A stretch of 6,750 nucleotides of DNA from Clostridia bacterium (GCA_017452215.1 JAFTMU010000004.1:1-6750), one strand, 5' to 3'; positions 1 to 5,998 are shown, counted from the first letter of the stretch. The notes: generated by a model from the sequence alone, not told the origin. Program-made: numbers and translations.

Positions 1-352
1 CCTCGTCGGTAAGGAGCTGTTCTCCGAAAATATCCACCCGATTCGGGATCCGAATGCGAAAGGTGTCTACCGCATCGTTGAATGCCAAGGCATTCTCCAA
101 ATGCTCAAACAGACACACCATGTGAATATCCTCGGCGGTGGTCAGCTCCATGCCTGCCACGGGAATGATCCCCTGCTTTTTTGCCGCCGCAAAGAATGCG
201 GGACAGTTGCGTGCAGAGTTGTGATCGGTCAGGGCAACGATATTCAAGCCTGCCAGTGCCGCCATGCCCGCAATATTGTTGGGGGTCATGTCGTTATCCG
301 CACAGGGGGAAAGGCAGGAATGAACGTGAAAGTCGTAATAATAACGGTTCAT
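1..352 (-). CDS. PHP-domain phosphoesterase (N-terminal part, cut by window edge)
   Basis: Translated on the minus strand, the 117 visible residues begin with a PHP (polymerase and histidinol phosphatase) metal-binding motif, DFHVHSCLSPC (residues 7-17; H9 and H11), followed by D19, then ALTDHN (D43, H44) and GMELTT (E69), with H77 further on. These are the positions that bind a two- or three-metal centre in PHP phosphoesterases of the TrpH/YciV type, which hydrolyse phosphate esters or short nucleic acids. The C-terminal half lies left of the window, so the remaining ligands cannot be seen. The ATG overlaps the TGA of the preceding DRTGG gene by 4 bp (ATGA). No good Shine-Dalgarno stands before it, so translation is probably coupled. 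Family assignment is firm; the substrate is unknown. Its place at the end of a hydrogenase-linked operon suggests a regulatory or nucleotide-processing role, which is inference. Confidence 0.88.
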   Translation of the reverse strand, partial: MNRYYYDFHVHSCLSPCADNDMTPNNIAGMAALAGLNIVALTDHNSARNCPAFFAAAKKQGIIPVAGMELTTAEDIHMVCLFEHLENALAFNDAVDTFRIRIPNRVDIFGEQLLTDE

Positions 353-678
353 ACTGCAAGCGCCGCCAATTCCTTGGCAATCTTGTATGCATCTTTCTCG
401 GTGGAAAGAAGATTCACACCCTTTTGCTCCGCCACCGTACAGACCGATGTATCAGGCTCAACTCCCTCCGCTAAGATGATACAGGAAACGTCCGCTAAGG
501 ATGCCACCGCTACAATATTAACGTTTGACATAATGGTGATCCAGGCGTTCCCTCCTTGGGCACGTCCCATCACCCAGCTGAGCAGATCTCCGATATAAGC
601 ACCGTGGATCTCTCGCTCACCGTCGGGCATTGCCAAGGGCTTCAAGGATAGCTTTTCACGCAATTCCAAAACTGTCAT
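349..678 (-). CDS. DRTGG-like domain protein, second copy
   Basis: A 109-residue protein. After a short N-terminal segment (residues 1-25) comes a DRTGG-like core: GAYIGDLLSWVMGRA (27-40), a strand WITIMSNVNIVAVASLADVSC around 46-66, a strand IILAEGVEPD, and a C-terminal helix with TEKDAYKIAKEL (93-104). The fold is related to the DRTGG domain found next to CBS domains and in long phosphotransacetylases; its ligand is not established. The open frame extends upstream to 810, but the start at 678 is preferred because it forms an ATGA overlap with the hydrogenase-like gene and has AGGAG (689-693) 10 nt upstream. The product is soluble, with no signal peptide or membrane segment. It differs clearly in sequence from the other DRTGG protein at 2414-2767, so the two are an old pair rather than a fresh duplication. 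A specific function cannot be assigned. Confidence 0.85.
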   Translation of the reverse strand: MTVLELREKLSLKPLAMPDGEREIHGAYIGDLLSWVMGRAQGGNAWITIMSNVNIVAVASLADVSCIILAEGVEPDTSVCTVAEQKGVNLLSTEKDAYKIAKELAALAV

Positions 679-1958
679 TGGGAATCCTCTCCTTTCGCCT
701 CTTCTTCTGCCCTGCGGCATTTTTCTACGGGACAGGCATCCCGTGAAACGGTTCCACGAATCACATCCTCCGCATAAGCTCTGCAGGTCGGTGCGCCGCA
801 AGCGCCACAATCGATCCCGGGAAGCTCCTCACGAATCCTTTGGATATCCGACATCATACGCAAGGATTCGGCAAAATTCTCACTCAGGCGCTGAATCGGT
901 CGGTAGGTCGGCATTTTTTCAAAGAAATAAGATTCGGGAATGTATTGCTTTTCCTCCTCGTCGAGGAAATTTTGTGATACGGGAAGATATCTGCGCAACG
1001 TCTGCAATCTCGCCTTTGCAACAAAGGGATTTTCCAGCGCCATCACACCGCCCACGCAACCGCCGGGACAAGCGTTCAGCTCCACAAATTCCAAGGAAGA
1101 GATGTTTCCGTTCTCCAACTGCTCCAATACACGGGTGACGTTTTCGATACCGTCAGCCGCCAGGTACTTATCGTTGAAGATAGCGGAAGATTCTCCCCCC
1201 GAGGTCGCCCAACCGATGCCGATCATTCCCGAGCGGGAGAACGGTACGGGCACACGGCCTCTGCGCATCACGTTCAATAAGTTAAAGTAGATATCACTGA
1301 TGGAAAGAACCTCATCCACCTCACTCTGATAGTCCCCAAAGCCGTTACGAACGTAAGAGACCTTTGCGGGACACGGAGAGATAAAGCAGATGCAAATGTC
1401 CTCATCCGTGAGCTCCGGGTGCTCCTCCTTTGCCTTCTTTCTCGCCATTTTTGCGGCGATCTCCATAGGAGGAAGCATTTGCATGATGTGCTCCTTGAGC
1501 ATGGGATGCCGCAGAGCGATCAAGCGCAGTACCACGGGGCACGCCGAGCTGATAACGGGCTTGGCGATCCCCTCGGTTTTGAGATACAATCTCGTATAAG
1601 CTGACACCAGCTCCGCCGCCTGTGATACCTCCACCACGTCTTCAAAGCCGATATCCAACAGTCCTTGCAGGACGTAATCCACGTCCTCCAATTCTTCAAA
1701 CTGACCGTAAAGGGTCGGTGCGGGAAGCGCAACCTTCCATTTGTAATTCATTACGGCATCCAGCTTGCTGTAAGTCGCTTTTTTTGCATTATTCGGGCAA
1801 TATCGGATACAAACGCCACAGTCGATGCATCGATCGGGATTGATTTTGGCATGACCGTCATGAATCCGTATTGCTTCAGTAGGACAGCGCTTCAGGCACA
1901 TGGTACAGCCCGTGCACTTGGAAACGTCCAGTGAAACCGAATGCTCATAGGTATTCAT
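675..1958 (-). CDS. HydS-like [FeFe]-hydrogenase domain protein, probably sensory
   Basis: A 427-residue soluble iron-sulfur protein. Residues 15-25 and 44-54 are two ferredoxin-type [4Fe-4S] motifs (CxxCxxCxxxC each). An [FeFe]-hydrogenase large-subunit domain follows, with the three H-cluster motifs: SSACPVV (C140), SPCPAK (C196, K199) and ELNACPGGC (C297, C301). All four cluster cysteines are kept. The cysteine that precedes C140 in catalytic enzymes (TSCCP) and relays protons is alanine here, and the second motif lacks the usual Met and downstream Glu. The C-terminus carries a further Fe-S motif, C384-x2-C387-x4-C392-x16-C409, resembling PF04060. No PAS domain is present. The same Cys-to-Ala change is known in putative sensory hydrogenases (HydS of Thermotoga and Thermoanaerobacter), so a sensor of H2 or redox state is more likely than a fast catalyst. 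AGGAG (1971-1975) lies 12 nt before the ATG, slightly far. The TGA stop overlaps the next gene's ATG. The sensory role is inference; the domain calls are firm. Confidence 0.9.
   Translation of the reverse strand: MNTYEHSVSLDVSKCTGCTMCLKRCPTEAIRIHDGHAKINPDRCIDCGVCIRYCPNNAKKATYSKLDAVMNYKWKVALPAPTLYGQFEELEDVDYVLQGLLDIGFEDVVEVSQAAELVSAYTRLYLKTEGIAKPVISSACPVVLRLIALRHPMLKEHIMQMLPPMEIAAKMARKKAKEEHPELTDEDICICFISPCPAKVSYVRNGFGDYQSEVDEVLSISDIYFNLLNVMRRGRVPVPFSRSGMIGIGWATSGGESSAIFNDKYLAADGIENVTRVLEQLENGNISSLEFVELNACPGGCVGGVMALENPFVAKARLQTLRRYLPVSQNFLDEEEKQYIPESYFFEKMPTYRPIQRLSENFAESLRMMSDIQRIREELPGIDCGACGAPTCRAYAEDVIRGTVSRDACPVEKCRRAEEEAKGEDSQ
689..693 (-). promoter_or_regulatory. Shine-Dalgarno AGGAG deciding the start of the second DRTGG gene
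   Basis: On the minus strand AAAGGAGA stands 10 nt before the ATG at 678 and lies inside the last codons of the hydrogenase-like gene. With the ATGA overlap it favours 678 as the start over the longer open frame reaching 810. Confidence 0.6.
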
Positions 1959-1994
1959 TCGAGACGATGACTCCTTTTTTATTTTTGTTTGCCG

Positions 1995-2417
1995 TTACAG
2001 ATTGACCGTCATCAGAATGCGTGTGCCTCTGCCAAGCTCGGATTCGATCTTAAAGGAATCCGAATACCGCTTCATGTTGGGCAATCCCATTCCTGCGCCA
2101 AAGCCCAAGGAACGAATATTGTCGGGAGCGGTGGAAAAGCCCTCCTGCATGGCAAGCTCAATATTGGCGATCCCGGGTCCGTTGTCGGAAAGACAGATCT
2201 CAATGCGATCCTCATAGATCAGCACGTCTGCCTCGCCACCGCCCGCATGAATCACCATATTGATCTCCCCCTCGTACATTGCGATCGAGACCTTACGAAT
2301 GATCTCGGGAGCAATGCCCAGAGCACGCAAATTCTTTTTGATCTGCACAGACGCCTGCCCCGCAGAGGTAAAATCCTCACCGTCAACCGGAAAATGAAAT
2401 TTTACCGCCTCGTTCAT
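1995..2417 (-). CDS. RsbW/SpoIIAB-type small HATPase (putative serine kinase)
   Basis: A 140-residue protein consisting only of a GHKL/HATPase_c domain. All the ATP-binding boxes are visible: the N box YEGEINMVIHA (48-58, with E49 as likely base and N53 for Mg), G1 DNGPGI (78-83), G2 GFGAGMGL (105-112) and G3 GRGT (129-132). No dimerisation/phosphoacceptor histidine domain, PAS or membrane segment is present. It therefore resembles anti-sigma serine kinases such as RsbW and SpoIIAB rather than a sensor histidine kinase. Its ATG overlaps the stop of the first DRTGG gene (ATGA), with GGAG (2425-2428) 7 nt upstream. No STAS-domain antagonist or sigma factor lies in the same operon, so its partner is unknown. 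The DRTGG and hydrogenase-like neighbours are the obvious candidates. ATP binding is well supported; kinase activity is inferred. Confidence 0.9.
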   Translation of the reverse strand: MNEAVKFHFPVDGEDFTSAGQASVQIKKNLRALGIAPEIIRKVSIAMYEGEINMVIHAGGGEADVLIYEDRIEICLSDNGPGIANIELAMQEGFSTAPDNIRSLGFGAGMGLPNMKRYSDSFKIESELGRGTRILMTVNL

Positions 2418-2767
2418 CGTCCGTCTCCGTTTCCGCTAAGACCGCCGGCATAGAGCTTGCCGCAAGCCTCATACATTCTCTTGCGGGATTTGAGAAGGAC
2501 CATGCCGCTCTCCTTTGCCAAAGCGATCATTTCCTCCGTGGGAGACTTGGAACGGACGAATACGATGCAGATCATATCCATCATCTCCGCCGTGCGAACG
2601 ACCTGAGGATTGACCAAGCCTGTGAGCAGCACCGCCTGATCCTTGACGTACGCCAGCACGTCGCTCATCATGTCGCTGCCGCAGGCAGAATAGACCTCAC
2701 GGTCCAAATGATCCTCGCCGCAAACGACCTCTGCTTCCAGCAATGCCTGAATCTCCGAAATCTTCAT
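2414..2767 (-). CDS. DRTGG-domain protein, first copy
   Basis: A 117-residue protein. The DRTGG core includes ACGSDMMSDVLAYVKD (28-43), the strand AVLLTGLVNPQVVRTA (45-60) with MICIVFVRSKSP (65-76) following, and KESGMVLLKSRKRMYEACGKLY (85-106). This is the small stand-alone DRTGG type found beside hydrogenase genes in clostridia. The domain is also known fused to phosphotransacetylase and to CBS modules, where a regulatory, possibly nucleotide-binding, role is suspected but unproven. The last residues (GGLSGNGDGR) look like a flexible tail. The start has AGGA (2777-2780) 9 nt upstream, and 36 bp separate it from the NuoE-like gene, so the two are probably co-transcribed. The stop overlaps the ATPase gene by 4 bp. 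It likely acts together with that ATPase, which is an inference from position only. Confidence 0.87.
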   Translation of the reverse strand: MKISEIQALLEAEVVCGEDHLDREVYSACGSDMMSDVLAYVKDQAVLLTGLVNPQVVRTAEMMDMICIVFVRSKSPTEEMIALAKESGMVLLKSRKRMYEACGKLYAGGLSGNGDGR

Positions 2768-2803
2768 ACGTTTGATTCCTGCCCTTTCAGATGTATCTGT
2801 GAA

Positions 2804-3298
2804 TTATTTATACTTTGCAAGAATGGAATCCACGTCGTCCACCGTCAGCTTACCGTATACCTCACCGTTTACGGTAAGAACGGGAGCCAGACCGCAAGCA
2901 CCGATGCAACGGGTCGCCTCAATGGAGTACTTTCCGTCGGGAGAGGTGCTGCCAATGGCAACGCCGAGCTTTTCGGAAATCGCATTGATAATGTCGCCCG
3001 AGCCCTTTACGTAGCAAGCGGTACCCAAGCAAACTGCGATTGCGTACTGACCGTCGGGATTGAGCTTGAACTGTGCGTAGAAGGATACGATACCAAAGAT
3101 CTCCTCCAAGGATACACCGGTCTTAGCGGCAATGATCTCTTGTACCTCCAAAGGCAGATATCCGTAAATATCCTGCGCCTTTTGGAGAATGGGCATCATT
3201 GCACCCTTCTCACCTGCGTGCTCCTCGATCACAGCCAGCAGCTTTGCTTCTTGCTCGGGTGTCCCGTGAAACTCGACCGTGGTCAATTTCTTCTTCAT
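2804..3298 (-). CDS. nuoE: NuoE/HydC-like [2Fe-2S] thioredoxin-fold subunit
   Basis: A 164-residue protein of the complex I 24-kDa subunit family (NuoE, HydC of bifurcating hydrogenases, HndA). It has the N-terminal helical part with KAQDIYGYLP (40-49) and GVSLEEIFGIVSFYAQF (61-77), then the [2Fe-2S] ligands in CLGTAC (C90, C95) and CIGAC (C131, C135). Its length is normal for the family. In bifurcating [FeFe]-hydrogenases this subunit passes electrons between the NADH-binding flavoprotein (HydB/NuoF) and the H-cluster subunit. No NuoF or catalytic HydA gene lies in the window, so its partners are either beyond the left edge or elsewhere. It is the first gene of the operon, with AGGAGG (3308-3313) 9 nt before the ATG. 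Family assignment is secure; membership of a specific complex is inferred. Confidence 0.93.
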   Translation of the reverse strand: MKKKLTTVEFHGTPEQEAKLLAVIEEHAGEKGAMMPILQKAQDIYGYLPLEVQEIIAAKTGVSLEEIFGIVSFYAQFKLNPDGQYAIAVCLGTACYVKGSGDIINAISEKLGVAIGSTSPDGKYSIEATRCIGACGLAPVLTVNGEVYGKLTVDDVDSILAKYK

Positions 3299-3307
3299 GA
3301 TTTCAAA

Positions 3308-3313
3308 CCTCCT
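3308..3313 (-). promoter_or_regulatory. Consensus Shine-Dalgarno AGGAGG of the nuoE-like gene
   Basis: A perfect AGGAGG on the minus strand, 9 nt before the ATG at 3298. It fixes the start of the first gene of the operon. Confidence 0.8.
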
Positions 3314-3407
3314 GAAAATTTTTCATTGGAACCCGTTTCTCTGTGGGAGAGAGGCATTTTTGTCTCCACCCGTTCAAAATAAGCAGGTTCGCATAATTGG
3401 ACATCTT

Positions 3408-3436
3408 ATTATACTACATTTTTTTATAAAAATCTA
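3408..3436 (-). promoter_or_regulatory. Candidate SigA promoter of the hydrogenase-linked operon
   Basis: The minus strand reads a perfect -10 box, TATAAT (3413-3408). Seventeen bp upstream is TAGATT (3436-3431), which matches the -35 consensus at only three of six positions. Transcription would start near 3401, leaving a leader of about 100 nt before nuoE. The region is very AT-rich, so a chance TATAAT is possible. The weak -35 would suit a regulated promoter. Confidence 0.4.
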
Positions 3437-3451
3437 TACCTTTTTTAAAAA

Positions 3452-3469
3452 AAGTTATTTTTTTCACAA
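3452..3469. promoter_or_regulatory. Possible Rex-type redox operator
   Basis: The plus strand reads AAGTTA, six T, TCACAA. This fits the Rex palindrome TTGTKA-N6-TMACAA at 10 of 12 defined positions with the exact spacer, one half being perfect. Rex senses NADH/NAD+ and controls hydrogenase and fermentation genes in many Firmicutes. The site lies about 40 bp upstream of the candidate -10 box of the operon. The surrounding DNA is A/T-rich, which raises the chance of a random match. Confidence 0.28.
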
Positions 3470-3518
3470 TATTTTAAATTGCAAATTCCCTTTTTCTTAC
3501 AGTTGAATAAATTTCTGT

Positions 3519-3566
3519 AAAAAAGAATACCCAAACGGACGAAAAATCCATTCGGGCAATTCTTTT
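3519..3566 (-). terminator. Rho-independent terminator of wecB
   Basis: A long hairpin: 3521-3528 pairs with 3559-3566 (AAAAGAAT/ATTCTTTT), and 3529-3539 pairs with 3547-3557 (11 bp). There is a one-base bulge at 3558 and a 7-nt loop, 3540-3546. Several pairs are G-U in minus-strand RNA but would be A-C in plus-strand RNA, so it is built for minus transcription. The U-run is formed by the last stem arm plus 3519-3520. Its 5' arm overlaps the wecB stop codon. Confidence 0.75.
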
Positions 3567-4665
3567 ACAGCATTTTTTCTATAGCATCAACGATCCGCAC
3601 CGATGCGTTTCCGTCCCCAAACACAGCCGACGGCTTTTTCATGAACTCATATTCCTCACTCTTGGGAGCGAGCAGGCGCATGCCAAGCTCTCTTATCCCC
3701 TCCTCACCGCTCCCCGCCAGGCGCAACACTCCCGCACGGATTCCCTCCTGCCGCTCGGTGGAATATCTGGTAACGATGGTAGGGATCCCCAAAGCCACCG
3801 TCTCCTCCTGGATCCCTCCGCTATCGGTGATGACCAAATACGCCTTTGACAGCAAATGGTGGAAGGAAACGATCTCGGGCGGCTCTACAGTCCTGATCCT
3901 TGGCTCCCCTTTTAATATCTCCGCCGCCGCACGCCGCACCTCGGGATTGTGATGCAGGGGACAGATCGCAATGATGTCCGGATACGCCTCCACAAGGCTG
4001 CGCAACGCACGGAACATTCCCCGAATCGGTTCACCAAAGCTTTCCCTGCGGTGAGCGGTAAAGACCACCAAGCGACACGCCTCGGGAATACTCCACCGCC
4101 GATACGGCTTTTTCTGTGTCAGAGTAAAGCGCAAAGCGTCCACTACCGTGTTTCCCGTAATAAAGATCGAGGATTCCGCCCGTCCCTCCTTGACAAGATT
4201 CTTTTTCGCACTCACGGTCGGGGCAAAATGCACGCTTGACAAAAGCGAGATCGCCTGCCTGTGAAACTCCTCTGGAAAAAGCGAATCCATGTGATAGGTC
4301 CGCAACCCTGCCTCCACGTGCCCCACGGGAATGCGGTGATGAAACGCTGAAAGCGCCGCCGCAAATGCCGTAGTCGTATCTCCCTGCACCAGAACCAACG
4401 ACGGTCTTTCCGCCTCCAAAATTTCATCGATTCCCTTGAGGATCCTCGCCGTCACCGTGGAGAGAGTTTGCCCCGTGCGCATCACGTCAAGGTCAAAATC
4501 GGGCTTGACGTCAAACGCCTCAAGTGCGCTGTCCAGCATGGCTCGGTGCTGCCCCGTGGAGCAGACACGCACCTCATATTTTCCTCTTTGCTTCAACTCC
4601 TTGATCAAGGGACAAAGCTTGATCGCCTCAGGCCTCGTTCCCAGAACCACCATAACAGATTCCAT
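3565..4665 (-). CDS. wecB: UDP-N-acetylglucosamine 2-epimerase, non-hydrolysing
   Basis: A 366-residue cytosolic GT-B-fold enzyme that interconverts UDP-GlcNAc and UDP-ManNAc, supplying ManNAc for teichoic-acid linkage units or surface polysaccharide. Visible motifs in order are GTRPEAIK (9-16), STGQHR (36-41), GQTLS (65-69), VQGDTTTAF (93-101, D96), HVEAGLRT (116-123, E118), FPEEFHRQ (130-137, E132), TAHRRES (203-209, H205) and DSGGIQEE (281-288). D96, E118, E132 and the His of TAHRRES correspond to the catalytic residues described in E. coli WecB. Some family positions differ: YSTERQE where RDTTERPE is usual, and FHRQ where a N-R follows PEE. Length is normal. The start has AGGAGG (4673-4678) 7 nt upstream. 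Terminators on both sides make this a single-gene unit, although I saw no clear promoter in the short upstream gap. Confidence 0.95.
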   Translation of the reverse strand: MESVMVVLGTRPEAIKLCPLIKELKQRGKYEVRVCSTGQHRAMLDSALEAFDVKPDFDLDVMRTGQTLSTVTARILKGIDEILEAERPSLVLVQGDTTTAFAAALSAFHHRIPVGHVEAGLRTYHMDSLFPEEFHRQAISLLSSVHFAPTVSAKKNLVKEGRAESSIFITGNTVVDALRFTLTQKKPYRRWSIPEACRLVVFTAHRRESFGEPIRGMFRALRSLVEAYPDIIAICPLHHNPEVRRAAAEILKGEPRIRTVEPPEIVSFHHLLSKAYLVITDSGGIQEETVALGIPTIVTRYSTERQEGIRAGVLRLAGSGEEGIRELGMRLLAPKSEEYEFMKKPSAVFGDGNASVRIVDAIEKML

Positions 4666-4710
4666 TCGATCGCCTCCTTTACGTCATCGCTACAATGTAC
4701 GAAAAAGAAG

Positions 4711-4744
4711 AAAAAAATAGAACCCCCGAGGTCGCCCTCGGGAG
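4711..4744 (-). terminator. Strong rho-independent terminator of pfp
   Basis: A GC-rich stem, 4723-4731 (CCCCCGAGG) with 4736-4744, has a 4-nt loop TCGC and one pair that is G-U only in minus-strand RNA. In minus-strand RNA it is followed by a run of seven U (4717-4711). It ends the pfp transcript 16 bp after the stop codon and separates it from wecB. Confidence 0.88.
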
Positions 4745-4759
4745 CTCTTTTCTATGGGA

Positions 4760-5998
4760 TCAAAGAATCAGATGCTTGGGAAGTCCGTTTTCAAAGACAC
4801 AAGCCGCCTCACCCTGAATCAAGGGAAGCAAATACTCGCAGCAAGCATCGGTCACGTGATTGCCCGCCTCGTTGATAAAGCGATCGTCCACGTAGCGGAT
4901 CTTGTTGGCGATCTCACTCACGTCCTTGGGCTCATACACAATGGTGTAGGGATCATCAGATACACGCTGTGCCGTCATCATCTGACGGGTAATGCCCTCT
5001 GCTGCCGCCTTGACAGCCGCCTTGCCCGTTGCTACAGATTCGGAAAGGTCGGTAGCGGACGCCAGGTGCGCTGCGCATCTCTGGGGGAGATTGAGCTCGA
5101 TGGAACGGACCTTACAGCCGATCTCCGCCTTGACGGCAAGCTCCAACGCCTTGCCGGTTCCCGCAAGATAAGCGTGTCCGAAAGCGTCGGTAGCACCCGT
5201 TTGCGTGCCCTCGCCCACGTAGTGACCGTCGGCAAAGCGAACGCCTTCCGAAACCGCAACCACCACGTTGGGGTGCTTTTCAAGAGAAGCACGGACGTCA
5301 GCGAAAAAGCGTTGCATATCAAACACACGCTCGGGCAGATAAACAAGATCGGGCTCAATGCCGTTGACAACTCGTCCGATGGCAGAGGAAGCGGTCAGCC
5401 AGCCTGCATCCCGTCCCATGATCTCAACGATGGTCACTGCGGGCACCTGATACACGGCACAATCCCGAATGATCTCCTGCACCGTAACGGAAATATACTT
5501 TGCGGCAGAACCAAAGCCCGGGGTGTGGTCCGTGCCCACCAGGTCGTTGTCAATGGTCTTGGGAACACCAAGGATCACCATTTCATAGTCGTGGGAGCGA
5601 GTGTACTCCGAAAGCTTTGCAACGGTATCCATGGAATCGTTGCCGCCAATGTAAAAGAAATAGCGGATATTATACTTGCGGAAAATAGCGATCATACTCT
5701 CAAAAAAGGCATCGTTTTCCCCCACCTTGGGAAGCTTTTTGCGGCAAGAACCAAGCGCCGCAGCAGGTGTGTGCTCCAGGAGAGAAAGCTTCTCCTCGCT
5801 GTCAAAATAAGCGCTCAAATCGATCAGGCGCTCCTGCATGAGCCCTTCAACACCGTTGCGCATTCCGTAAAGGGTCCCGATGGGACCGCAGCCCTGTTGC
5901 TCCTTGACGCCTCGAATGACGCCTGCGAGTGTTGCATTGATGGCGGCGGTAGGACCACCGCTCTGTCCGACGACTGCGTTACCGTATAAGTGCTTCAT
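4760..5998 (-). CDS. pfp: Pyrophosphate-type 6-phosphofructokinase
   Basis: A 412-residue cytosolic enzyme of the PfkA superfamily, which phosphorylates fructose 6-phosphate to fructose 1,6-bisphosphate in glycolysis. Motifs are GQSGGPTAAINA (11-22), YIGGNDSMDT (116-125), VPKTIDNDL (145-153, base D150), TDHTPGFGSAAKY (156-168) and EIMGRDAGW (192-200). The phosphodonor is read from two positions: Asp121 replaces the Gly of ATP enzymes (GGDGS), and Lys147 in PKTIDND replaces their Gly. Both indicate PPi use (EC 2.7.1.90), which would be reversible. Asn120 stands where most family members have the Mg-binding Asp, a variant I associate with clostridial members of this clade. Length exceeds the 320 of bacterial ATP-PFK, also as expected. 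The open frame continues upstream to 6340, but GGAGA (6008-6012) 9 nt before 5998 and the promoter at 6032-6060 fix the start. Gene is transcribed alone. PPi specificity is inferred from motifs. Confidence 0.93.
   Translation of the reverse strand: MKHLYGNAVVGQSGGPTAAINATLAGVIRGVKEQQGCGPIGTLYGMRNGVEGLMQERLIDLSAYFDSEEKLSLLEHTPAAALGSCRKKLPKVGENDAFFESMIAIFRKYNIRYFFYIGGNDSMDTVAKLSEYTRSHDYEMVILGVPKTIDNDLVGTDHTPGFGSAAKYISVTVQEIIRDCAVYQVPAVTIVEIMGRDAGWLTASSAIGRVVNGIEPDLVYLPERVFDMQRFFADVRASLEKHPNVVVAVSEGVRFADGHYVGEGTQTGATDAFGHAYLAGTGKALELAVKAEIGCKVRSIELNLPQRCAAHLASATDLSESVATGKAAVKAAAEGITRQMMTAQRVSDDPYTIVYEPKDVSEIANKIRYVDDRFINEAGNHVTDACCEYLLPLIQGEAACVFENGLPKHLIL

Noticed and set aside
101..598. Plus-strand open frames at 101-598 and 181-474
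   Set aside because: They lie antisense to the PHP and second DRTGG genes, which have clear motifs, and show no domain of their own.
679..810. N-terminal extension of the second DRTGG protein
   Set aside because: It overlaps the Cys-rich C-terminus of the HydS-like gene in another frame. The ATGA junction and AGGAG at 689-693 support the start at 678.
675..1958. Calling this gene an ordinary catalytic [FeFe]-hydrogenase
   Set aside because: The proton-relay Cys is Ala and the second motif is altered, so high catalytic activity is not expected.
1995..2417. Anti-sigma factor acting on the nearby SigK
   Set aside because: SigK is known to be controlled by its pro-sequence and is about 4 kb away in another transcript. 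The ATPase belongs to the hydrogenase-linked operon.
1989..3382. Plus-strand open frames at 1989-2453 and 2708-3382
   Set aside because: They are reverse-frame shadows of the ATPase, first DRTGG and NuoE-like genes. The second even spans the operon leader, and neither has a ribosome site or motif.
4236..4241. Perfect TTGACA on the plus strand inside wecB
   Set aside because: No -10-like sequence at 16-18 bp downstream, and no plus-strand gene follows.
4754..5989. A 411-codon open frame on the plus strand across almost the whole of pfp
   Set aside because: It is antisense to a clear phosphofructokinase, has no recognisable domain, and its composition (rich in Gly, Arg, His) is what the reverse frame of a balanced-GC gene gives. 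It also begins at the pfp terminator without a credible ribosome site.
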